Source: Pseudochrobactrum saccharolyticum
GTDB taxonomy: Bacteria; Pseudomonadota; Alphaproteobacteria; Rhizobiales; Rhizobiaceae
Assembly: GCF_008801715.1 (NCBI RefSeq)
Contig: NZ_VZPG01000006.1
Span: 1 to 64,000 of the forward strand
DNA length: 64,000 bases
Reading direction: 5' to 3'
The notes beneath the pieces are model-generated. The model was not told where the DNA came from. It ran no database searches and saw only the letters and a program-made list of their open reading frames with translations. This document shows positions 47,835-54,849 of the stretch, piece by piece (within the stretch, counting starts at the first letter, position 1; each line of letters begins with the position of its first letter). Position numbers and translations under genes: made by a program.

Positions 47835-48092
47835 TCAATTCCTTGAATGAGAAGCAGATTTACGTTCAGCCTGATCCAGTTTCTCCAAAAGATCAAGAAA
47901 ACGGTCAGGAATCGTTTCATCCTGAATACTGGAATAAAGAGCACGCAATTTGGAACCGATCTCGGAATTGGGTCCCAGTTCATCGCCTTTATTCAAACTG
48001 CCGGCCTGCGAGCTGCCTTGCGCGGAAAAATCGCGCGAAAATGAGGTCATAGCGTTGTCTTGATCCTGAAGCGGTTTCTTAGTGTTGGTCAT
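47835..48092 (-). CDS. nepR: Anti-sigma factor NepR
   Basis: NepR holds EcfG inactive until phosphorylated PhyR binds it. The product of 85 residues has the short conserved NepR block at its C-terminal half: LGPNSEIGSKLRALYSSIQD and PDRFLDLLEKLDQAE. The N-terminal part is disordered and variable. The ATG at 48092 was chosen; an ATG 13 codons further in is also possible and would give 72 residues. It overlaps the region before ecfG by a few bases and is cotranscribed with it, facing phyR. Confidence 0.92.
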   Translation of the reverse strand: MTNTKKPLQDQDNAMTSFSRDFSAQGSSQAGSLNKGDELGPNSEIGSKLRALYSSIQDETIPDRFLDLLEKLDQAERKSASHSRN

Positions 48093-48220
48093 CTCAGTCG
48101 TATTCCGGTTAATGCCACCAGAGCTCAGCTGCGGCTCTGATGTGATCTTGATGCGGCCTTGGTGCGGCCCTGTTTCAAGCACTAAAACCCTGCCCGATTG
48201 AGACGCTGTATCCAAGTCAT

Positions 48221-48245
48221 AATGCGGGCGTGAATAATTAGTTCC
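48221..48245 (-). promoter_or_regulatory. Near-consensus EcfG promoter of nepR-ecfG
   Basis: On the minus strand GGAAC (245 to 241) is followed after 17 bases by ATT (223 to 221), one base short of GTT. It points toward nepR and lies back to back with the phyR promoter, so the sigma factor would amplify its own operon. Confidence 0.6.
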
Positions 48246-48253
48246 CAAACACA

Positions 48254-48278
48254 GGAACAATTTTTATAGTCAGCCGTT
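48254..48278 (+). promoter_or_regulatory. EcfG promoter of phyR
   Basis: GGAAC (48254-48258) and GTT (48276-48278), in the context CCGTTAG, are separated by exactly 17 bases. It lies about 50 bases before the phyR start codon and only nine bases from the oppositely directed nepR site. Confidence 0.85.
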
Positions 48279-48329
48279 AGAACCATAAACAGGCTGTAAT
48301 CCTATCAGCCCATATAAATGGAGCATTCA

Positions 48330-49127
48330 ATGTCATTGTCCACGCGTATTGCACCACATTTGCCATATCTGCGCCGTTTCTCGCGCGCCGTGACCGGCTC
48401 TCAGTCAGCCGGAGATGCATATGTTGCAGCAATTCTCGAAACTCTGATCGATGATATTTCTGTATTTCCTGAGGCCTCATCCGATAAGATAGCGCTCTAT
48501 CGTCTTTATTCCAGTATTTTCGACCGTACTTCTGTCGAAATTCCGGAAACCGACTCTCAGCATGCATGGGAAAAACGGGCCGCAAATAATCTGGCAATGC
48601 TGACTCCACGTTCGCGTCAGGCTTTTCTTCTGGTTTCCGTTGAAGGCTTTAATGAAAAAGAAGCCGCAGAGATCATGCAGGAAGACGAAGCCGGTTTTTC
48701 AGCTCTGCTGACGGAAGCCTCGGAGCAGATTTCCCGCCACGTTGCCACCCGCATTCTGATTATCGAAGATGAGCCGCTGATTGCCATGGATATTGAACAG
48801 ATGGTGGAGACGCTGGGACATGAAGTTGTGGGCATCGCCCGCACCCATCAGGAAGCGCTGACACTTTATAAGGCAGAAAAACCGTCGATGGTTCTGGCGG
48901 ATATTCAGCTTGCAGACGGCAGTTCAGGCATCGATGCGGTCAATGATATTCTCAAAAGTGATACAATTCCGGTTATCTTCATTACCGCGTTCCCGGAACG
49001 TCTTCTGACAGGAGAACGCTCGGAACCGACCTTCCTCGTTACCAAACCGTTCAATCCGGATATGGTGAAGGCGCTTATCAGTCAGGCGCTGTTTTTTGAA
49101 GAAGGTTCGCTGGCAAGAGCATCATAA
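48330..49127 (+). CDS. phyR: General stress response regulator PhyR
   Basis: PhyR is the anti-anti-sigma factor of the alphaproteobacterial stress response. When phosphorylated, its sigma-like domain binds NepR and frees EcfG. The 265-residue protein has an N-terminal ECF-like domain (about 1-135, with RQAFLLVSVEGFNEKEAAEIM) and a C-terminal receiver domain from RILIIEDEPLIAMDIEQM; the phospho-acceptor is Asp191 in VLADIQLADG. GGAG lies seven bases before the ATG at 48330; an ATG four codons earlier lacks a site. It faces nepR-ecfG across a pair of EcfG promoters. Confidence 0.96.
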   Translation: MSLSTRIAPHLPYLRRFSRAVTGSQSAGDAYVAAILETLIDDISVFPEASSDKIALYRLYSSIFDRTSVEIPETDSQHAWEKRAANNLAMLTPRSRQAFLLVSVEGFNEKEAAEIMQEDEAGFSALLTEASEQISRHVATRILIIEDEPLIAMDIEQMVETLGHEVVGIARTHQEALTLYKAEKPSMVLADIQLADGSSGIDAVNDILKSDTIPVIFITAFPERLLTGERSEPTFLVTKPFNPDMVKALISQALFFEEGSLARAS

Positions 49128-49169
49128 TTGGCAAATTGAACAGGGATTTGAGCTGAAAATGCTTTAGCC

Positions 49170-49194
49170 GGAACCAAAACCCGCAACGGGCGTT
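49170..49194 (+). promoter_or_regulatory. EcfG promoter of the DUF1328 gene
   Basis: GGAAC (49170-49174) and GTT (49192-49194) stand exactly 17 bases apart, in the context GGAACC...GCGTTAT, a perfect match to the EcfG consensus. It lies 83 bases before the DUF1328 start codon and 43 bases after phyR. Confidence 0.82.
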
Positions 49195-49276
49195 ATTTTA
49201 ACATGCAATGACCTTCAAAAATCCGGTCATTCCATAAAGCGGGCAATTCTTTACCTGCCTGCAAGAGGAGGTTGAC

Positions 49277-49441
49277 ATGTTATATTATGCTGTAGTTTTT
49301 CTGATTATCGCCATTATCGCCGGTGCTTTGGGTTTTGGTGGTATTGCCGGTGCATCAACAGGCATAGCGCAAATTCTGTTCTTTATTTTCCTCGGCTTAC
49401 TGTTGCTGTCACTGATCGCCAGCATCATAAGGAAAGCATAA
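49277..49441 (+). CDS. DUF1328 family small membrane protein (YtjA-like)
   Basis: This 54-residue protein begins [20 protein letters not shown] and has two membrane helices separated by [12 protein letters not shown], ending [10 protein letters not shown]. It is a clear member of DUF1328 (YtjA), small inner-membrane proteins often induced in stress but without a known function. A perfect GAGGAGG precedes the ATG. It lies behind an EcfG promoter between phyR and the sensor kinase, as such genes often do in this order. Confidence 0.88.
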   Translation: MLYYAVVFLIIAIIAGALGFGGIAGASTGIAQILFFIFLGLLLLSLIASIIRKA

Positions 49442-49480
49442 ATGCTGCAAAGCAATACGATCCGAAAACATCTGAACGGG

Positions 49481-49501
49481 ACGCCCGCGACGCGTCCCGA
49501 A
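49481..49501 (+). other. GC-rich hairpin after the DUF1328 gene
   Basis: GGGACGC/GCGTCCC with a 7-base loop lies 40 bases past the stop codon. It lacks a T run, so it may attenuate or protect the transcript rather than end it before the kinase gene. Confidence 0.5.
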
Positions 49502-49567
49502 CCTGTCTTGTGCGGAGCAATACTGTACCGCAGCTTATGCCGGTTTTAAGCACAGAAAGCGCAGACT

Positions 49568-50650
49568 ATGGCTCCTACTTCGCCCGTTTCAGGATATAGC
49601 AGTGCCGCTCAGATCCGGTTACGCTCTATGTTGCGAGCCATAAGAAACAGCAATGTTTCGGTTTTTTATCAAACCACGGATATGAATTACACTTGGGTAG
49701 AAAATCTGCCGGAGTTCTGGCTTTTGCCATGGCGCACGGGCATCGGTGAAAGTGACCTGATGCCCAAAGATATTGCGGCCAGACTGACAACTGCCAAAAG
49801 CCAGCTGCTTGCGACCGGCGATGCCCAGCGTCTGGAAATTTCGTTCCCCGACAAGAAAAATCCCCGCTGGTATGAATTCTTCATCGATTCCGACAAGGAT
49901 GAAAGCGGCGAAACTATCGGCATCGTCACGACTGCCGTTGAAATAAGCGAGTTGAAACACCGCGAGCAGGTTCTCAAAATATTGTTGCGCGAAGTCAGCC
50001 ACCGCTCAAAAAATCTGCTGGCCATTATTCAGAGTATCGCCATGCAGACAGCACGGTTCTCCGGCTCGGTGGATCAGTTCTTGCAAAAATTCCGCGGCCG
50101 TCTCTATTCCCTGTCCAATTCGCAGGATCTGGTAACGGATTCCAACTGGCATGGCGCAGCCTTTCGGGAATTGCTGCATTCACAGCTGGAAAAATACATC
50201 CATCCCAAAGATCCGCGCCTGACGATTACCGGCAAAGATGTTTATCTTTTCCCCGGAGCAGCACTGCATGTCGGCCTTGCTTTCCACGAATTGATTGTCA
50301 ACTCCGCCTCTTATGGCGCACTGGCCTGTGAAAATGGCAGTCTGACGATTTCAGCGGAGCTGGAGCCGGACGGTGAAGGCGAGATGGATCTGATTATTCA
50401 CTGGAAGGAAACAAGTCCTGCAACGGAAAACGATCTGTCCGGCCGTCCGCCGGATATATTAGCTACCGAAAACCACATGCATGATGAAGTGTCAGACCTT
50501 AAAATAAAATCCTATGAAACATCCCGTTTCGGCAGCGCGGTTTTGCTGCGGATCGTTCCTCAGGCCGTCAGCGGTACGGCCTGCTACAGGATTGAGGATA
50601 AGAGCGTAGAATATTATCTGCGCATTCCCCACCGGAATTTCGATTTTTAA
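49568..50650 (+). CDS. HWE/HisKA_2-type sensor histidine kinase, PhyK-like
   Basis: This 360-residue protein is a likely kinase for PhyR. An N-terminal PAS domain (about 15-125, ending VTTAVEISELK) is followed by the HisKA_2/HWE dimerisation domain with phospho-acceptor His145 in REVSHRSKNLLAIIQSIA and the ATPase domain whose N box is FHELIVNSASYGAL. No membrane helix is seen, so it is cytosolic. HRxKN-type kinases next to phyR control its phosphorylation in several Alphaproteobacteria. The signal it senses is unknown, and its ribosome site is weak. Confidence 0.9.
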   Translation: MAPTSPVSGYSSAAQIRLRSMLRAIRNSNVSVFYQTTDMNYTWVENLPEFWLLPWRTGIGESDLMPKDIAARLTTAKSQLLATGDAQRLEISFPDKKNPRWYEFFIDSDKDESGETIGIVTTAVEISELKHREQVLKILLREVSHRSKNLLAIIQSIAMQTARFSGSVDQFLQKFRGRLYSLSNSQDLVTDSNWHGAAFRELLHSQLEKYIHPKDPRLTITGKDVYLFPGAALHVGLAFHELIVNSASYGALACENGSLTISAELEPDGEGEMDLIIHWKETSPATENDLSGRPPDILATENHMHDEVSDLKIKSYETSRFGSAVLLRIVPQAVSGTACYRIEDKSVEYYLRIPHRNFDF

Positions 50651-50714
50651 GCTCGCCGGAAATATCCCGCTGCTGAGCCATTGCGCAATATTAAATCTGC
50701 TGCATCAGAGCGCC

Positions 50715-50821
50715 TAGAGCGGTTTACGTCCGGATTGGATCATAGCACTCGCTCCAGATTATTTATTTGGTCGCATTATCACGGTCGTCAAGTTGATCCA
50801 ACTTGACTGTAAAATGCTCTA
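50715..50821. repeat. Palindromic element of 107 bp (Bru-RS-like), copy B
   Basis: It begins TAGAGCGGTTTACG and ends AAATGCTCTA, with an inner dyad AAGTTGATCCAACTT. It is nearly identical in sequence, length and orientation to copy C at 54679. A 20-base unit GGCGCACAAAGGTCGCTCTA follows it at 50833-50852. Confidence 0.88.
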
Positions 50822-50868
50822 GAGCCCCGTTGGGCGCACAAAGGTCGCTCTACTTTAAATTCTCTTGG

Positions 50869-51030
50869 ATGGCATAAAAAAATAGCGCGCTCCGGAACAA
50901 CAGCTCCGTGAGCGCGCGGACCGGGGATTAGGGGGCGTGCCCGCGGTCGGTGAAAGGCCGAACTTGTGAGGGGGCGGAAAGTCAGCCTTTCACAAGGTTC
51001 ATAACGCCCATCCAGGCAATAAGTTTCACA
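50869..51030 (-). ncRNA. Candidate small RNA downstream of fur
   Basis: The minus strand between the fur stop codon and a very strong terminator folds into several stems: GTGAAAGGC with GCCTTTCAC, an alternative CTTGTGA with TCACAAG that overlaps it, and GACCG/CGGTC. Two loops carry the same C-rich motif GCCCCCT. It contains no open frame with a ribosome site. The start is not located, so the left and right limits are approximate. It could be an independent sRNA or a piece of the fur 3' region; no known family was recognised. Confidence 0.5.
50874..50918 (-). terminator. Strong intrinsic terminator of the candidate small RNA and fur
   Basis: Read on the minus strand, GCGCGCTC/GAGCGCGC with a further CGG/CCG extension closes a short loop and is followed by TATTTTTTTA. 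It is GC-rich and has a long T run. Confidence 0.92.
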
Positions 51031-51074
51031 CGAAACTGCATTATTTAAAAATAAATTCTGAAACACGCCGGAAT

Positions 51075-51485
51075 TTATTTCTTCAGCTTGCGGCCATAGA
51101 GTTCAAAACGGTGATGGATAATTTCATAACCCAGCGATCGGGCGATTTCTTCTTGTAATTTCTCAATCATTTCAGAGTGAAACTCGATCACATCACCGGT
51201 TTCCATATCAATGAGATGGTCGTGATGCTGATTGCCTGCCTGCTCGAAACGCGACGGCCCGCCGTCAAAAGCATGACGGTGAATAGCCCCCTGCTCTTCC
51301 AGCAATTTCATGGTCCGGTAGACAGTCGATAATGAAATACTGTTATCCACTTCAACAGCACGCTTGAAAATTTCCAGCGCATCCGGATGTCCGTCCGTCT
51401 GGGACAGAATATCCAGAATAACCCGTCTGGGGCGCGTGATCCGTACACCCGCATCACGAAGCTGTTTTTCATAATCATTTTTCAT
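51075..51485 (-). CDS. fur: Fur family transcriptional regulator (Fur/Mur)
   Basis: This 136-residue repressor senses Fe(II) or Mn(II). It has the Fur winged-helix domain ([38 protein letters not shown]) and a metal and dimerisation domain with [16 protein letters not shown] and [11 protein letters not shown]. In Hyphomicrobiales this branch usually acts as a manganese regulator (Mur) or a minor Fur, while Irr and RirA control iron. The ATG at 51485 follows GGGG; ATG or GTG starts a few codons upstream remain possible. The candidate small RNA lies just downstream. Confidence 0.92.
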   Translation of the reverse strand: MKNDYEKQLRDAGVRITRPRRVILDILSQTDGHPDALEIFKRAVEVDNSISLSTVYRTMKLLEEQGAIHRHAFDGGPSRFEQAGNQHHDHLIDMETGDVIEFHSEMIEKLQEEIARSLGYEIIHHRFELYGRKLKK

Positions 51486-51784
51486 TATTAAAATCCCCAT
51501 AGAACCCGACACTGTGCCTTAAACACAGCGCCAAGCGCAATTGCGGGTGAAACACGCATACTATGTCTGCACCATCAGCGGAACTGAACCGTGACGATTT
51601 CAGATGTCACTTTTACAAAACTTGGAACTCTCGTCAAACCAACAGGAATGAAGAATCTCTGATGTGCAACTTATAAATGAATGCCGGTCAGGCAAAGCCC
51701 TGATCCGGCCAGACTGTTATTGTGCAATAGTTTATCCCGCACTTATATATGTCCAATATATGCCCAGCGGAAATTTGCAGACAA
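51486..51784. other. Intergenic region upstream of fur
   Basis: About 300 bases hold the fur control region. The usual Mur or Fur box and any other operator were not recognised. Short plus-strand frames here have no ribosome site. Confidence 0.4.
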
Positions 51785-51785
51785 C

Positions 51786-51823
51786 AAAAAGCTCCGCACC
51801 GGTACTGTCCGGTGCGGAGCTGA
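51786..51823 (-). terminator. Intrinsic terminator of the 158-residue membrane protein gene
   Basis: A perfect 13-bp stem (51790-51802 with 51809-51821) closes a 6-base loop. The minus strand then runs TTTTTGTTGT. It lies about 20 bases past the stop codon. Confidence 0.92.
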
Positions 51824-51840
51824 TCTGTCAAAACAGAAAT

Positions 51841-52317
51841 CTATTCGAGATTGCCGAGGCGCATACGTCCGACAAAGCGCGACTGGCGATAGTCATAAAT
51901 CATGATCTCGGTACCGCCATCCGGCAGCAGGGTCTCAAGCGATACAAGATTGCCCGAGAGGCTCTGTGACAGGAGACGTGTCCCCGGAGCCAGTTCCAGC
52001 TGGGATTCAACCATTGGCAGCGGCTCGGCAGCTTTGCCTTCTGCATTCTGCGCCTGCGCGTCTGTTTTCGGAGCCTGTCCCGGAATATCCAATTGAGCTG
52101 TTTCAGTTTCTGCTGTATCGGGTGCCTTGTTGATTTTATAGACAACCGCAGCCAGCACCGCCATAAGACCTATCACCATAATGGCGATTGATATAATCAG
52201 CAGGCGAACCATTTTACGACGCACACGTTCCATAGCCGGATCGAGTTGAGGCTCCTGATACGTCTGAGCAGCATATTGCTGCTGTTCCGGGTGCTCTTGA
52301 TAATAGTGGTCCTGCAT
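51841..52317 (-). CDS. Single-pass membrane protein, unknown function
   Basis: This 158-residue protein has a Gln/Tyr-rich cytosolic start, one membrane helix near residues 38-60 (LLIISIAIMVIGLMAVLAAVV), an Ala/Glu/Asp-rich spacer and a compact C-terminal segment (LLSQSLSGNLVSLETLLPDG and YDYRQSRFVGRMRLGNLE). It may belong to a DUF6476-type family that neighbours rluD and rpoH in this class, but this is not certain. It is divergent from the RluD-type gene, 53 bases apart. Confidence 0.8.
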   Translation of the reverse strand: MQDHYYQEHPEQQQYAAQTYQEPQLDPAMERVRRKMVRLLIISIAIMVIGLMAVLAAVVYKINKAPDTAETETAQLDIPGQAPKTDAQAQNAEGKAAEPLPMVESQLELAPGTRLLSQSLSGNLVSLETLLPDGGTEIMIYDYRQSRFVGRMRLGNLE

Positions 52318-52370
52318 TAAGGTCTCCGATTACTGATATCGCGAGGCGTGATAACGAAGGGAAGAGACGA

Positions 52371-53384
52371 TTGAAAGAGCTAATTGCCGACGCAGATGCC
52401 GCAGGGAAGCGGCTGGATCAGTGGCTTGCTTCTCAACTCACGCCTGATCTTTCACGAAATCGCATCCAATCACTCATAAGTGCCGGCCATGTACAGGTAG
52501 ACAACCGGACTGTGAGTGAGCCTAAGCACAAATTGCGCGAAGGTTCAACGATTGTACTGCACATTCCGGAAGCCGAACCCGCTGAACCACAGCCGGAAGA
52601 CATTCCGCTTGATCTCCTTTATGAAGATAATGACATAATTGTGGTCAACAAGCCTGCCGGACTGGTTGTACACCCGGGAAATGGCAACTGGACCGGAACT
52701 TTGGTTAACGCTTTGATACATCATTGCGGTGACAGCCTCTCCGGTATCGGCGGCGTCAAACGTCCGGGCATTGTTCACCGGCTGGATAAAGACACATCCG
52801 GCGTGCTGGTTGTCGCCAAACATGACAAGGCGCATCAGAACTTAAGCGCACAATTTGCCGATCACGGTCGTAACGGAATGCTGGAACGCGCCTATATGGC
52901 CTTAGTTTGGGGTATGCCTGAGCGCCCTGCCGGTACGATTGATGCCCATCTCGGCCGTTCACATCGTGATCGCACCAAACAGGCGGTGGTACGTGAAGAC
53001 CGTGAAGATGCACGCTACGCCATTACCCATTATACAATTGAAGAGCGTTTCGGTGAGAACAGCGATGCCACAGCACTCGCTTCCCTCGTAGAGTGCCGCC
53101 TTGAAACCGGACGCACCCATCAGATCCGTGTGCATATGGCGCATATCGGCCATCCGCTGATCGGCGATAGTGAATATGGCGGCGCTTATAAAACCAAGGC
53201 CAACCGTCTGACTGACGAACTGAAAACAACCGTACAGAATTTCCATCGTCAGGCACTGCATGCACGGTTGCTGGCTTTTGAACATCCGATGACCGGTGAA
53301 TTTATGGAATTCACGGCTGACATGCCGGAAGATATGCAGATTCTGCTCGAAGCCTTCCGCCATGGCGGTCTTAAAGCGGATTAA
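52371..53384 (+). CDS. RluD-family 23S rRNA pseudouridine synthase
   Basis: This 337-residue enzyme isomerises uridines in 23S rRNA (RluD makes positions 1911, 1915 and 1917). It has an N-terminal S4 RNA-binding domain (about 15-70) and a PseudoU_synth_2 domain with catalytic Asp139 in VHRLDKDTSGVLVVAK, then GRTHQIRVHMAHIGHPLIGD. It starts at TTG 52371 with AAGGGA upstream; no better start was found. Followed by rpoH on the same strand, an order usual in Alphaproteobacteria. RluD rather than RluC or RluA is inferred from the S4 domain and length. Confidence 0.92.
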   Translation: MKELIADADAAGKRLDQWLASQLTPDLSRNRIQSLISAGHVQVDNRTVSEPKHKLREGSTIVLHIPEAEPAEPQPEDIPLDLLYEDNDIIVVNKPAGLVVHPGNGNWTGTLVNALIHHCGDSLSGIGGVKRPGIVHRLDKDTSGVLVVAKHDKAHQNLSAQFADHGRNGMLERAYMALVWGMPERPAGTIDAHLGRSHRDRTKQAVVREDREDARYAITHYTIEERFGENSDATALASLVECRLETGRTHQIRVHMAHIGHPLIGDSEYGGAYKTKANRLTDELKTTVQNFHRQALHARLLAFEHPMTGEFMEFTADMPEDMQILLEAFRHGGLKAD

Positions 53385-53410
53385 AACCGGTTCGCCATAT
53401 TAAATAATTG

Positions 53411-53455
53411 TAACAATCGGGAGCGGCAGCATGTTTGCTCCCGGTTGTTTTTTCC
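53411..53455 (+). terminator. Intrinsic terminator of the rluD-like gene
   Basis: The stem ACAATCGGGAGC/GCTCCCGGTTGT (one G-T pair) closes a 12-base loop and is followed by TTTTTTCC. Confidence 0.88.
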
Positions 53456-53690
53456 CTACAGACATTCCGTCACAATAATATTATTGATTTTCAATATGTT
53501 AATTAAAACACGCTTCTAAAATTTAATTCTGTAGTCATTTTGATAAAATTCTCGTGTTTTGTCACTTTGACCGTGTTTTCGCCTAAATTCTTCCTATATA
53601 CTCACTTTATGCGACGAACTGTCTGAAATGGTTATCATACAGACGCGGGTTCGCCTCAATGGGAACCTGTCACAAAAAGGAGGGTGCTAT
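53456..53690. other. Region upstream of rpoH
   Basis: It is AT-rich and must carry the rpoH promoter. TTGACC (53567-53572) and TATATA-like bases near 53595-53600 are visible, but the 21-22 base gap is too long for a standard promoter. AAGGAGGG just before 53691 is the rpoH ribosome site. Confidence 0.4.
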
Positions 53691-54566
53691 ATGGCCCGTG
53701 CAACTTTACCGGCTATCACCGCAGGTGATGGTGGTCTGACACGATATCTCGATGAAATCCGCCGCTTCCCGATGCTTCAGCCTCAGGAAGAATATATGCT
53801 TGCAAAACGCTATAGCGAGCATGCTGATCCGGAAGCAGCCCATAAGCTTGTTACCAGTCACCTGCGTCTTGTGGCCAAGATTGCCATGGGCTATCGCGGC
53901 TACGGCCTGCCGATCGGTGAAGTGATCTCTGAAGGCAATGTCGGCCTGATGCAGGCTGTCAAACGTTTTGAACCGGAACGCGGCTTCCGCCTCGCTACCT
54001 ATGCCATGTGGTGGATCAAAGCCTCGATTCAGGAATATGTGCTGCGGTCGTGGAGCCTTGTCAAAATGGGCACCACCGCAAACCAGAAGCGCCTGTTCTT
54101 TAACCTGCGTAAGGCTAAGAATAAGATTCAGGCACTGGATGACGGCGATCTGAACCCTGAACAGGTGAAAGAAATTGCTCACCGCCTGAGCGTTTCTGAG
54201 GAAGAAGTCGTATCCATGAACCGCCGCATGAGCGGTGACGCATCGCTGAATGCCCCAATCCGCGCTTCGGAAGGTGAAAGCGGTGAATGGCAGGACTGGC
54301 TGGTGGATGACAGCGCCTCTCAGGAACAGGTTCTGATTGACGAAGACGAACTGAACAGCCGCCGCACCATGCTTGAATCAGCAATGTCCAAGCTCAATGA
54401 CCGCGAACGCCGGATTTTTGAAGCCCGTCGTCTGGCAGAGGAACCGGTTACGCTTGAAGATTTGTCGACCGAATTCGGTATCAGCCGTGAGCGTGTCCGT
54501 CAGATTGAAGTCCGCGCTTTTGAAAAAGTACAGGAGGCTGTCATGGCCTCTGCGGAAGCTGCATAA
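53691..54566 (+). CDS. rpoH: Heat-shock sigma factor RpoH (sigma-32)
   Basis: RpoH directs transcription of heat-shock genes, including clpB. The 291-residue protein has sigma-1.2/2 regions with ITAGDGGLTRYLDEIRRFP and FRLATYAMWWIKASIQEY, the RpoH box region just beyond it, and sigma-4 with LSTEFGISRERVRQIE. AAGGAGGG precedes the ATG at 53691; the longer frame lacks similarity. Many Hyphomicrobiales carry two rpoH genes, so this is one paralogue. The gene ends in a T-rich terminator. Confidence 0.96.
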   Translation: MARATLPAITAGDGGLTRYLDEIRRFPMLQPQEEYMLAKRYSEHADPEAAHKLVTSHLRLVAKIAMGYRGYGLPIGEVISEGNVGLMQAVKRFEPERGFRLATYAMWWIKASIQEYVLRSWSLVKMGTTANQKRLFFNLRKAKNKIQALDDGDLNPEQVKEIAHRLSVSEEEVVSMNRRMSGDASLNAPIRASEGESGEWQDWLVDDSASQEQVLIDEDELNSRRTMLESAMSKLNDRERRIFEARRLAEEPVTLEDLSTEFGISRERVRQIEVRAFEKVQEAVMASAEAA

Positions 54567-54598
54567 AAGCGGATATCCCGTTTAGCATCCGGAATAAA

Positions 54599-54638
54599 AC
54601 AAAACCGCCCTGTACAAAGCACAAGGCGGTTTTTTTAT
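54599..54638 (+). terminator. Intrinsic terminator of rpoH
   Basis: The stem AAAACCGCC/GGCGGTTTT has a loop of about 14 bases and is followed by TTTTTTTAT. Confidence 0.9.
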
Positions 54639-54678
54639 TGGAGCGCAGTACGCCAGATTAGGCGCACAAAGGTCACTC

Positions 54679-54785
54679 TAGAGCGGTTTACGTCCAGATT
54701 GGATCATAGCGCTCGCTCTAGATTCTTTATTTGGTCGTATTATCACGAGCGTCAAGTTGATCCAACTTGGCGGTGAAATGCTCTA
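54679..54785. repeat. Palindromic element of 107 bp (Bru-RS-like), copy C
   Basis: It has the same length and termini as copy B at 50715 and differs at scattered positions only. It is directly preceded by the 20-base unit GGCGCACAAAGGTCACTCTA (54661-54680), which follows, not precedes, copy B. Confidence 0.88.
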
Positions 54786-54849
54786 ACACTTAAAACCAAA
54801 GCATAGCGCGTTTCATTTATTTCACACGCTCTTGCCCTGTTTATTCTTA

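Noticed and set aside
49442-49549. 35-codon frame right after the DUF1328 gene
   Set aside because: It starts one base after the stop without a ribosome site and contains the hairpin at 49481-49501.
53567-53600. TTGACC plus TATATA as the rpoH promoter
   Set aside because: The spacing of 21-22 bases is too long for a standard promoter.
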